Of a stretch of DNA of 64,000 bases, positions 8,402 through 16,900 are shown in pieces. Source of the DNA: Peptococcaceae bacterium (GTDB taxonomy: Bacteria; Bacillota; Peptococcia; Peptococcales; Peptococcaceae); the NCBI GenBank assembly GCA_017399005.1, contig JAFQEO010000008.1:1-64000 (forward strand), given 5' to 3'. How positions within the stretch are numbered: the stretch's first letter is position 1; every line of letters begins with the position of its first letter. Below the pieces are notes generated by a model. The model had not been told where the DNA came from and did no database searches. It saw nothing but the letters and a program-made list of their open reading frames with translations. A program made the position numbers and the translations under genes.

Positions 8402-9268
8402 ATGGATACCGGTATTCAAAAATACATGGCATTTATAAAAACTGTGGAATATGGCAGTTTTACCAGAGCCGCAGAAGTTTTATCCTATTCCCAGTCGGGA
8501 ATCAGTCGCATGATAAAAGATCTGGAAAACGAGTGGCGTGTGTCGCTGCTGGAACGGGGAAAAAACGGTGTAAGACTGACTTCCGACGGTATGAAGCTGC
8601 TGCCGTATGCAAGGCAGGTCTGTGAGGCGTATCAGACGCTGCAGATGAAGGTGGATGCGTTGAACGGGCTGGAAAGCGGCATCATTCGTATTGGAACTTT
8701 TTCCAGTGTGGCAGCGCACTGGCTGCCGAATATCATCAGAGCCTTTCAGCAGGATTATCCCAATATTGATTATGAACTGCTGCTGGGGGATTACACCGAA
8801 ATTGAAAACTGGATTGCGGAAGGAAGAGTAGATTGTGGATTTCTTCGTCTGCCGACCAGGCCGGAGTTTGAGACAGTATTTCTGGAACAGGATGATTTTC
8901 TGGCGGTATTGCCGGAGAACCACCCGCTCGCCGGGTGTGAGCGGTTTCCACTTGATGCTTTTTGTGACGAGCCTTTTCTGCTGCTGGAAAAAGGCGAGAA
9001 CCGTGAAGTATCAGATGTTTTTCGCCGGTATGGCTTATCACCGGATGTTCGCTGTACTCTGTGGGATGATTTTGCGATTATGTCTATGGTAGAGAGCGGG
9101 ATGGGGCTCAGTATTCTGCCCCGCCTGATTCTGAAGCGGATTCCCTACCGTGTGGTGCTAAAAGAACTGGATGTTCCGGCATATCGTAATATTGGTCTGG
9201 CAGTTCGAAAAAAAGAAACCGTATCACTGGCAATGAAACGGTTTATGGATTATCTGGACTGCCGGTAA
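8402..9268 (+). CDS. LysR-family transcriptional regulator (divergent from EamA exporter)
   Basis: 288 residues. The N-terminal winged helix-turn-helix is clear (YGSFTRAAEVLSYSQSGISR, then ENEWRVSLLERGKNGVRLT), followed by a linker helix and a periplasmic-binding-protein-like effector domain beginning at about residue 90 (IRIGTFSSVAAHWLPNII). GGAGG precedes the ATG by about 8 bases. By position it most likely controls the divergent EamA exporter and itself. The effector is unknown. It is followed by 55 bases without a strong terminator before the ferredoxin-like gene. Confidence 0.9.
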   Translation: MDTGIQKYMAFIKTVEYGSFTRAAEVLSYSQSGISRMIKDLENEWRVSLLERGKNGVRLTSDGMKLLPYARQVCEAYQTLQMKVDALNGLESGIIRIGTFSSVAAHWLPNIIRAFQQDYPNIDYELLLGDYTEIENWIAEGRVDCGFLRLPTRPEFETVFLEQDDFLAVLPENHPLAGCERFPLDAFCDEPFLLLEKGENREVSDVFRRYGLSPDVRCTLWDDFAIMSMVESGMGLSILPRLILKRIPYRVVLKELDVPAYRNIGLAVRKKETVSLAMKRFMDYLDCR

Positions 9269-9371
9269 TCTGTAACCGAATACTGATATTTCCGTACAGG
9301 AAATTTTTTCTGTAAAACGGAATATGATAAACAGAACGAAGCTGTATGATTTCAAAAAGGAGAGAGATACT

Positions 9372-9569
9372 ATGACAAAACGATTGGTTGTGGATTTAGA
9401 TAAATGCACAGGGGGCCATCGCTGTCCTGCGGTTCTGGTGTGTCAGATGGATGCGCTGTATCAGGTGGATGTCCATTCTGCACCGGAAGTAAACCGGAAT
9501 CTGTGTGTTGGATGCGGAGCATGTGTGCGCCGTTGTGCAAAACAGGCGCTGCGCGTGATAGAGGGATAG
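9372..9569 (+). CDS. Small ferredoxin-like 4Fe-4S protein
   Basis: 65 residues from the ATG at 9372, chosen because AAGGAG lies 9 bases upstream (an in-frame ATG at 9324 has none). The second cluster motif is canonical, CVGCGACVRRC at residues 45-55. The first is unusual: CTGGHRCPAVLVC (residues 12-24) has Gly where the second Cys of a CxxCxxC motif is expected, so seven rather than eight cysteines are present. It may therefore hold one 4Fe-4S cluster plus a 3Fe-4S or a non-Cys-ligated cluster. The partner enzyme is not evident. It sits 3 bases before the AI-2E family gene, so the two are co-transcribed. Confidence 0.75.
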   Translation: MTKRLVVDLDKCTGGHRCPAVLVCQMDALYQVDVHSAPEVNRNLCVGCGACVRRCAKQALRVIEG

Positions 9570-9572
9570 CCG

Positions 9573-10706
9573 ATGGATAAAAAACTGTTTCGCAGTTATA
9601 TGCTGCTGATTACCTTTGCGGTGGCACTGGTGCTGGCAGTGAGTAAAATTGATTTACTGGCGCAGGGTGCCGGTGTGCTTCTCGGGTTGCTGAAGCCGTT
9701 TTTTATCGGGTTTGCCATTGCCTTTGTGCTGAATATTCCTTATGTGGCAATCGGGAACGGGCTGAACCGGTTTAACACAAAGCTGCCGAAATTAAATAAA
9801 CCGCTGGCCATTGCCGGTGCCTATCTGATTTGTTTTGGTATTTTAGGCGGTGTGATTGCCATTGTGATTCCGGAACTGGGGCGCAGTATCAACATGTTAA
9901 TCAGCAACAGTGAAACCTATAAGCAGAATTTCCAGAATGTGCTTTTGTGGCTAGGAAGTTTTGATTTATCGCCTCTGGCCAGCATGGACTGGAACCAGCT
10001 GTTTGCAACTCTGGAGCAGGAACTGAAGCTGCTTCTGGAACAGGCTATGGATGTGCTGCGGGTGCTGTTTCCGCAGATTTTTGACAAAGCCAGCAGTATT
10101 GTGCACGGGGTAGCCAATGTGTTTATCGGGCTTGTGGTATCGGTGTATCTGTTAAACAGCAAAGACGTGCTGTGCCGTCAGGTAAAACGCATTACCTATG
10201 CCTTTCTGCCGCAGTGGATGGCCGATGAATGTGTGGATATCAGCCGGCTGATTAACCAGAGTTTCAGCAGTTTTATCAGCGGGCAGCTGATGGAGGCCTG
10301 TGTGCTGGGCATGTTGTGTTTTATCGGTATGAATATTTTCGGGTTTGAATATGCGTTTTTAATCAGTCTGATGATTGGGGTCACGGCTATTATACCAATC
10401 GTGGGCGCTTTTATTGGTACGGTGCCGGCTGTGGTGCTGCTGTTTCTGGTGGAGCCGGTACAGGCGCTGTGGTTTTTAGTATTTATCCTGATTCTTCAGC
10501 AGATAGAGGGCCATGTAATTTATCCAAAAGTGGTGGGTGAGTCAGTGGGGCTTCCTGCATTGTGGGTGATGATGGGCATTGTAGTTGGCGGAGGCCTTGG
10601 CGGTGTGCTGGGGATGCTGCTTGGGGTGCCGATGTTTACAGTGCTGTATAAACTGATGAGTCAACTGGTGCAGACCAGGCTGGAACGGAAAAAGATTCGG
10701 ATATGA
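9573..10706 (+). CDS. AI-2E family (PerM/YdiK-type) membrane transporter
   Basis: 377 residues with about eight predicted helices and the family's hallmarks: an N-terminal helix pair with LLKPFFIGFAIAFVLN, a soluble middle region (about 90-170) and a conserved core with SFSSFISGQLMEACVLG, then LIGVTAIIPIVGAFIGTVPA and QQIEGHVIYPKVVGESVGL. Members include autoinducer-2 exporters and Na+/H+ antiporters, so the name does not fix the substrate. Length is typical. It begins 3 bases after the ferredoxin-like gene and ends about 70 bases before the leuA leader promoter. Confidence 0.9.
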   Translation: MDKKLFRSYMLLITFAVALVLAVSKIDLLAQGAGVLLGLLKPFFIGFAIAFVLNIPYVAIGNGLNRFNTKLPKLNKPLAIAGAYLICFGILGGVIAIVIPELGRSINMLISNSETYKQNFQNVLLWLGSFDLSPLASMDWNQLFATLEQELKLLLEQAMDVLRVLFPQIFDKASSIVHGVANVFIGLVVSVYLLNSKDVLCRQVKRITYAFLPQWMADECVDISRLINQSFSSFISGQLMEACVLGMLCFIGMNIFGFEYAFLISLMIGVTAIIPIVGAFIGTVPAVVLLFLVEPVQALWFLVFILILQQIEGHVIYPKVVGESVGLPALWVMMGIVVGGGLGGVLGMLLGVPMFTVLYKLMSQLVQTRLERKKIRI

Positions 10707-10773
10707 GTTAATCGTTCTGACTGGCAGCCTGTATCTGTAAAAATGTATACACAGCAAATACCGTGAAATCCGG

Positions 10774-10802
10774 TTGACATAAACAATTCTTTTGTCTATA
10801 AT
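10774..10802 (+). promoter_or_regulatory. Promoter of the leuA T-box leader
   Basis: Consensus boxes: TTGACA (10774-10779), 17-base spacer, TATAAT (10797-10802). Transcription would start near 10809, which places the whole T-box structure in the leader. Confidence 0.85.
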
Positions 10803-10808
10803 AATTCT

Positions 10809-11092
10809 CAAGTTGCATACGGGAAAAGCAGAGAGAGGGAAGAGTAGTCAGCAGGAGGCTTGCAGAGAGCTGCCGGATGGTGCGAGGCAGCAGCGGAATG
10901 CAGATGAACTGGCCCTGGAGCTGTCTGTCTGAAAGAGCAGTAGGACGGATCGGTGTCTCGCCGTTAAAGGGAGTAAAGTGGGCAGAATGCTGTTTAACAT
11001 ATAACAGGAGAACAGCAGTCTGTCAAATAGAGTGGTACCGCGGAATATGTCCTTTTTCGTCTCTGGCAACGGAGAGAGAAAGGACTTTTTTA
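10809..11092 (+). promoter_or_regulatory. T-box riboswitch, probably leucine-responsive
   Basis: About 280-base leader. The T-box sequence AGAGTGGTACCGCGG is at 11029-11043, carrying the conserved TGGNACCGCG that pairs with the uncharged tRNA acceptor end. It is followed by a terminator: GTCCTTT (11049-11055) pairs with AAAGGAC (11079-11085) and runs into a T tract. Stem I is recognisable from an AGAGAG bulge and a GGATGGTGCGAGG apical motif around 10865-10888. In the 3' side of the putative specifier loop the sequence GATGAACTGG offers CTG (10909-10911), a leucine codon, which fits the leuA gene downstream. The T-box call is firm; the specifier assignment is my reading of the fold. Confidence 0.9.
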
Positions 11093-11153
11093 TTACGGAT
11101 AATTTGATAAAATGCAGAACGACTTAGGAATGTAAACAGGAGGAATGAAACAA

Positions 11154-12827
11154 ATGGAAGGATATCAGAAATACGAAAAATCTTATTTTATGCCGCCGGA
11201 AGCATGTTATGACTGGGTGAAAAAAGAATCTATCGAGAAAGCGCCAATCTGGTGCAGTGTAGACCTGCGTGACGGCAACCAGGCATTAATCGAGCCGATG
11301 AGTCTGGAAGAAAAACTTGAATTTTTCCAGCTGTTATTAGATGTAGGGTTTAAAGAAATCGAGGTTGGGTTCCCGGCTGCATCGGAAACCGAGTATCAGT
11401 TCCTGCGTACTCTGATTGACAACCATATGATTCCCGATGATGTGACCATTCAGGTACTGACACAGGCCCGCGAACATATTATTCGCAAAACCTTTGAAGC
11501 TATTGACGGTGCTCCTCATGCTGTCGTGCATATGTACAACTCTACTTCTGTGAATCAGCGTGAACAGGTATTCCGCAAATCCAAAGAAGAAATCAAACAG
11601 ATTGCCATCAATGGCGCAACGCTGCTGAATGAGCTGGCAAAAGAGGTAAAAGGCGACGTGACCTTTGAATACAGCCCGGAAAGTTTCACCGGCACTGAAG
11701 TGGATTATGCCCTGGAAGTGTGCAATGCAGTGCTGGATATCTGGCAGCCTCGTCCTGACCGTAAAATCATCATCAACCTGCCTGCAACCATTGAAACATC
11801 GCTGCCTCATGTGTATGCAAGCCAGGTGGAATATATGCACAAAAATCTGAAATATCGTGAAAATGTGATTATTTCTCTGCATCCGCACAATGACCGCGGC
11901 TGCGGGGTAGCCGATGCAGAACTGGGTCTGCTGGCTGGTGCTGACCGTATTGAAGGTACTCTGTTTGGTAACGGAGAACGTACCGGGAATGTGGATATCA
12001 TTACACTGGCAATGAATATGTTTGCTCACGGTGTTGACCCTGTGCTGAACTTCCACGATATGAAACGCATTACCGAAGTGTATGAACGCGTAACCCGTAT
12101 GCAGGTACATCCTCGTCAGCCATACGGCGGTGCTCTGGTGTTCAGTGCCTTCTCCGGCTCCCATCAGGATGCTATCGCAAAAGGTATGGCCTATCGTCAG
12201 GAAAAACAGCTGGAAACATGGTCTGTGCCATATCTGCCAATCGACCCGGAAGATGTTGGCCGCACCTACGATTCCGATGTTATCCGCATCAACAGCCAGT
12301 CCGGGAAAGGCGGCGTAAGCTACATCCTGAAACAGAGCTTCGGCATTGCTCTGCCGGATAAGATGAAAGAGGAATTCGGCTATCTGGTAAAAGACGTATC
12401 CGACAAAGAACACAAAGAACTGACACCGGAATGGATTTACTCCATCCTGGAATACAATTATGTGGATGTAAAAGAACATTTCACTGTGGACGAGTTCCAC
12501 TTTATGCAGAAACACGGTGACGGCGGGATTCTGGGTATCGTAACCATGACCTTCCACGGCCAGACACAGACCATTACCGCAGAAGGGAACGGTCGTTTAG
12601 ACGCAGTCAGCAAAGCGCTGAAAAAAGGTCTGGGATTCTCCTACGAACTGACCGATTACAAAGAACACGCATTGTCGAAAGGTTCCTCCTCCAAGGCGAT
12701 GTCCTATGTGGCAATCACTCACATGGGCAGACTGACCTGGGGTATCGGTATTGACGATGACATTATTGAATCGTCTATCGAAGCTCTTTGCGCGGCGATT
12801 AACAGACTCCCTGTCTGGTCTAAATAG
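11154..12827 (+). CDS. leuA: 2-isopropylmalate synthase
   Basis: 557 residues of the long LeuA type. It condenses acetyl-CoA with 3-methyl-2-oxobutanoate, the first committed step of leucine synthesis. Catalytic features are present: WCSVDLRDGNQAL near residue 36, the GFKEIEVGFPAAS segment, and the metal-binding HPHNDRGCGVADAE near 245, with GNGERTGNVD soon after. The last ~120 residues are the leucine-binding regulatory domain (GVSYILKQ linker to GRLDAVSKALKKGL). The ATG at 11154 is preferred over the one at 11145, because AGGAGG ends only one base before the latter. Control is by the T-box leader immediately upstream. No other leu or ilv genes follow. Confidence 0.95.
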   Translation: MEGYQKYEKSYFMPPEACYDWVKKESIEKAPIWCSVDLRDGNQALIEPMSLEEKLEFFQLLLDVGFKEIEVGFPAASETEYQFLRTLIDNHMIPDDVTIQVLTQAREHIIRKTFEAIDGAPHAVVHMYNSTSVNQREQVFRKSKEEIKQIAINGATLLNELAKEVKGDVTFEYSPESFTGTEVDYALEVCNAVLDIWQPRPDRKIIINLPATIETSLPHVYASQVEYMHKNLKYRENVIISLHPHNDRGCGVADAELGLLAGADRIEGTLFGNGERTGNVDIITLAMNMFAHGVDPVLNFHDMKRITEVYERVTRMQVHPRQPYGGALVFSAFSGSHQDAIAKGMAYRQEKQLETWSVPYLPIDPEDVGRTYDSDVIRINSQSGKGGVSYILKQSFGIALPDKMKEEFGYLVKDVSDKEHKELTPEWIYSILEYNYVDVKEHFTVDEFHFMQKHGDGGILGIVTMTFHGQTQTITAEGNGRLDAVSKALKKGLGFSYELTDYKEHALSKGSSSKAMSYVAITHMGRLTWGIGIDDDIIESSIEALCAAINRLPVWSK

Positions 12828-12861
12828 AACGGCTTGTCTTTTTTGACGATAGCGTCGTTGT

Positions 12862-12916
12862 TTTCAGATTTTTTCGCCTTGCGTACCTTAAGTACGCGTC
12901 GCTCAAAAATCTGAAA
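12862..12916. repeat. Large nested hairpin in the leuA-tetR intergenic region
   Basis: Outer arms TTTCAGATTTTT (12862-12873) and AAAAATCTGAAA (12905-12916) are perfectly complementary over 12 bp and enclose a second palindrome GCGTAC/GTACGC (12881-12886 and 12892-12897). The compact nested form resembles dispersed intergenic palindromic elements rather than a terminator, since no T tract follows. Confidence 0.6.
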
Positions 12917-12951
12917 GCCGCCTAGCTCTCGACAAAAAATCCTGCGCCTTT

Positions 12952-12989
12952 GTCATTTCGAGCGTAACGAAGTGAAGTCGAGAAATCTT
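12952..12989. repeat. CATTTCGAG...GAAATCTT dispersed intergenic element
   Basis: A short imperfect dyad, ATTTCGAGCGTAACGAAG then a GTCGAGAAAT end. Closely similar CATTTCGAGCGNAGCGAGAAATCT elements are widespread in intergenic DNA of gut bacteria. Only one copy is seen in this window. Confidence 0.5.
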
Positions 12990-13002
12990 ACAAACAATAA
13001 AG

Positions 13003-13050
13003 AACCCCTTTTCTGAAAACAGTGCCACTGTCTCGGAAAAGGGGTTTGCT
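13003..13050. terminator. Bidirectional terminator downstream of leuA and tetR
   Basis: AACCCCTTTTC (from 13003) pairs with GAAAAGGGGTT (ending 13046). It is flanked by A- and T-rich ends and placed between convergent genes. Confidence 0.85.
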
Positions 13051-13054
13051 GTTT

Positions 13055-13657
13055 TTATAATCGTTTTAAAATGGGGTTGCTGGAATAATTCAGCATGGTT
13101 TTGAATAAATCCGGGTGAATGATAGTCTGGGCAACGGAGGCGATGGTTTCAAACGGAATGTTTTCGGTGTACCATTTAAGCCCCAGGGCCAGAATACCGG
13201 AAACGCATGCTTCGTAGGTCAGCAGTGCCTCCAGATTATTGTCACGGATTTTCAGAAGTGCAAATAGTTTTTTCTGCAGCGTATCTTTGATTTTCTGCTG
13301 AAACGAAGGGTCACCGTTTGGCCCTAAGAGCACAGCAATCTGGCTGCCGTGTTTTTTTTTGAAATCAGAGGCCCATGGTGCCAGCTCAACAAAGGCACCG
13401 CGCAGAAGGATATCTTTATGATCGCTGAAAATATCAGAAATGAGCTGTTCCCAGTCATGCAGAATGTCTTCTTCGATGTATTCCAGAATGGCATATACAT
13501 CGGGAAAATAATAATATAATGTGCTGCGGTAAACACCGGTGGCATCGGTAATTTCTTTTACGGATATCTTTTCGACTGGTTTTGTCAGATACAGTTTCCA
13601 GAACGCATCTACCAGAGCTGCTTTTGTCTGTGCTGCTTTTTCTTCCTGTTTGTTCAT
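13055..13657 (-). CDS. TetR/AcrR-family transcriptional regulator
   Basis: 200 residues. The N-terminal TetR helix-turn-helix is clear: KAALVDAFWKLYLTKPVEK then ISVKEITDATGVYRSTLYYYF. The C-terminal ligand domain is divergent, as usual, with a TetR_C_8-like IAVLLGPNGDPSFQQKIK segment. It is divergent from the giant activase gene with about 270 bases between. TGCGACA (13677-13683) and its inverse TGTCGCA (13749-13755) flank the candidate promoter of that gene, so it probably represses it and itself. The ligand is unknown, but a CoA ester or carboxylic acid would suit the neighbour. Confidence 0.88.
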   Translation of the reverse strand: MNKQEEKAAQTKAALVDAFWKLYLTKPVEKISVKEITDATGVYRSTLYYYFPDVYAILEYIEEDILHDWEQLISDIFSDHKDILLRGAFVELAPWASDFKKKHGSQIAVLLGPNGDPSFQQKIKDTLQKKLFALLKIRDNNLEALLTYEACVSGILALGLKWYTENIPFETIASVAQTIIHPDLFKTMLNYSSNPILKRL

Positions 13658-13676
13658 AAAAAACTCCTTCGTATTT

Positions 13677-13755
13677 TGCGACAGTTTGAGGTAATTTGTC
13701 GGTTGATAGTAGAAAAAGAAATGGTATAAGATATATTATACAACACTGTGTCGCA
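13677..13755. promoter_or_regulatory. Divergent promoter region with inverted TGCGACA sites
   Basis: TGCGACA at 13677-13683 and TGTCGCA at 13749-13755 are inverted copies flanking a candidate plus-strand promoter, TTGATA (13703-13708), 16-base spacer, TATAAG (13725-13730). They are probable operator half-sites for the adjacent TetR regulator. The boxes are imperfect. Confidence 0.45.
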
Positions 13756-13822
13756 TAAGACAAGTAAAGAATCTGCAAAGCCTTACAGGGACTGGATTTG
13801 ACAGTCAATAAACATAAAGAAA

Positions 13823-13852
13823 CTGCTAAGAAAACCACTGATTTCTTAGCAG
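13823..13852 (+). other. Stable 11-bp hairpin in the activase gene leader
   Basis: CTGCTAAGAAA (13823-13833) and TTTCTTAGCAG (13842-13852) are perfectly complementary with an 8-base loop. No T tract follows, so it is not a standard terminator. It lies about 75 bases before the start of the giant gene and inside its presumed 5' untranslated RNA. Confidence 0.6.
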
Positions 13853-13927
13853 AAACATAGTGTGACATATAACTGGATTGACAGTATCATTAGCATCAGT
13901 GGAAAGGAACGAGAGGATGGATTTATT

Positions 13928-16900
13928 ATGACACAGAAAAAAGCGCTGCGGCTCGGGATTGACGTGGGGTCTACAACAGTAAAGACCATCGTTATGGAAG
14001 TGCCGTCAAATAAGGTGCTGTTTACCCGGTATGAGCGTCATCATGCCGAGCAGGGAAAAACGGTACAGCGTCTGCTGCAGGAAGTGGCGAAAGCATTTCC
14101 GGGTGAAACATTCCGTGTGGCCATCTGCGGATCCGGCGGCAAACCGGTAGCAGATCGAATCGGTGCATATTATATTCAGGAAGTAGTAGCCAATGCTGCT
14201 GCAGTACGGGCATTATATCCGCAGACCAGAACCGCAATCGAGCTGGGCGGGCAGGATGCCAAAATTATTTTCTTTAGTTACGATGAAAACGAGGGAAGGC
14301 TGGTAACTTCCGATATGCGTATGAACGGCAGCTGTGCAGGCGGGACCGGTGCATTTATCGATGAAATTGCAGCCATTCTGAAAACACCGGCAGAAGAATT
14401 TGAATCGGTGGCAGCGCAGGGGAAAACGGTGCATAGTATTTCGGGTCGCTGCGGTGTATTTGCCAAAACCGATATTCAGACCATTCTGAATGCGGGCGGC
14501 AGCCGTGAGGATATTGCCTTATCGGCATTTCATGCTATTGCCAAACAGACCATCGGCGGGCTGGCACAGGGGCTGGAACTGAAACCGCCGGTTATTTTTG
14601 AGGGCGGTCCGCTGACCTTTAACCCTACATTAATTAAAGTATTTGCAGAACGTCTGCAGTTAAAAGAAGATGAAATTATTCGTCCGGAACATTCGGATAC
14701 CATTGTGGCTCATGGTGCGGCCATTGCAGTGGATGAACTGTTCCCGGAGGAACAGCAGGAGGATTTCTCGTTAGAACAGGCAATTTCTTTGCTGGATACG
14801 CCGATTCAGACCGAGGAGTATCATGCACAGACAAAACGGTATTTTGAATCGGAAGAAGAATGCACGAAGTGGCGCGAGGCACATGCCATGCCAGATGTTG
14901 TGCCGCTTCCGTTAAAATCAGGTGATGTGCTGCGTGTATATATCGGTGTGGATGCCGGCAGTACCACATCCAAGCTGGTACTGATGGATGAAGAAGAACG
15001 GGTAATTGACCGGTTTTATGCCAACAATCAGGGTGATCCGATTCATGTGGTAAAATGCGGTCTGCTGGAACTGCATCAGAAATACAACAATATGGGTGTT
15101 ACTCTGGAAGTGCTGGGGCTTGGCACCACCGGTTACGGGGAACTGCTTCTGAATGCGGCATTCGGCGGTGACTATCATACTGTAGAAACCGTTGCGCATG
15201 CGGCTGCAGCCTGCCATTATGAGCCGGAGGTATCCTTTATTCTGGATATCGGCGGGCAGGATATGAAAGCAATCTGGGTAGCAGATGGTGTTGTCACCAA
15301 TATTATGTTAAACGAAGCCTGTTCGTCGGGGTGCGGCTCGTTTCTGGAAAAATTCGCAGATTCGCTGCATATTCCAGTAACAGAGATTGCCGATGCGGCT
15401 TTCCGTGCAAAGCGTCCTGCAAGTCTGGGCAGCCGCTGCACCGTATTTATGAACAGCAATATTATTACCGAGCAGAAAAACGGATGCAGCGCCGATGATA
15501 TTATGGCGGGGTTGTGCCGTTCTATTATTGAAAACGTGTTTACCAAGGTTGTACGAATCAGCAATACTTCTGTTCTGGGCAATAACATTATGGTGCAGGG
15601 CGGTACCTTCAAAAACGATGCGGTACTGCGTGCACTGGAACAGTATATCGGCGGCGGCAGTGTGAAGCGTGCGCCCTATGCCGGTGAAATGGGTGCTATC
15701 GGTGCTGCTCTGCTGACGAAGCAGAAACGGGAGCAGGAAGAATTCAGCCATAGCCGCTTTATCGGTTTTGATGCACTGGAAGCATTTACCTATGAACAGA
15801 AAAGTGATATGCCGTGCCCGTTCTGTGTGAATCACTGCAGCCGTACTGTGGTGCAGTTTTCAAACGGCGGCAGCTTTGTAACCGGCAACCGCTGTGAACG
15901 CGGTGAGGTTGTGGGCAATCCGCAGGATGAGGCGGTACGCAATCAGGTAAAACAGATTAAACGGACACAGGATTCGGTGGCCAATCTGTATCAGATTCGC
16001 CAGCAGCTGCTGTTTCAGGAGTATGCATATCCCGATTTGTGTCTGAAACGGAATATGAAAATCGGGCTCCCTCGTGTACTGTTTAACTGGGAGTATATGC
16101 CGTACTGGAAAACCTTCTGGCAGTCTCTCGGTTTTGATGTGGTGCTGTCGGATTTCAGCAACCGTACGATGTATGAAAACGGCCTGAGTGCCGTGTCTTC
16201 TGATACGGTATGTTTTCCAGCCAAACTGGTGCACGGGCATTTGCGTAATCTGGCAGAGAAAAAAGTGGACCGTATCTTTATGCCGTCTATCACAACCATG
16301 CCGTCGGAAAATACTGAAAAAACAAGTGAATCCATGTGTGCTGTGGTAAAAGGCTATCCAATTGTTATCCGCAACTCGGACAATCCGGAACAGCACTGGG
16401 GCATTCCGTTTGATGCACCGCTGTTCCACTGGCATGAATATTCGGACCGTGAACGCCAGCTGACAAGGTTTATGCACGATACATTCGGTATATCTGCCGA
16501 GCTGACAAGAGCGGCTATCAAAGCTGGTGATGAGGCGCAGAATCTGTTTATCACACAGCTGAAAGAGGAAGGGCAGAAGGTTCTGGATGAAGTGGAACGC
16601 ATCGGCCGTTATGCGGTGGTGCTGGCAAGTCGTCCATATCAGAACGATGCCATTGTAAATCATAACCTGCCGGAGATGTTTACCAGCATGGGAATTCCGG
16701 TATTAACGGCCGATTCGCTGCCGGAAGTTAATCAGGTGGATTTGCGGATGAGCCGTCTGGATATCGTGAACAACTTCCATGCCCGTATGCTGTCGTCGGC
16801 CATTCTGGCGGCACGCAGTCCGCATCTGGAATATGCCCAGGTGGTAAGTTTCGGCTGCGGGCATGATGCCTATCTGTCGGATGAAATTATCCGCCTGATG

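Noticed and set aside
11337-12557. 406-codon open frame on the minus strand inside leuA
   Set aside because: Antisense to a gene with intact catalytic motifs, no ribosome site, no family features; a product of codon bias.
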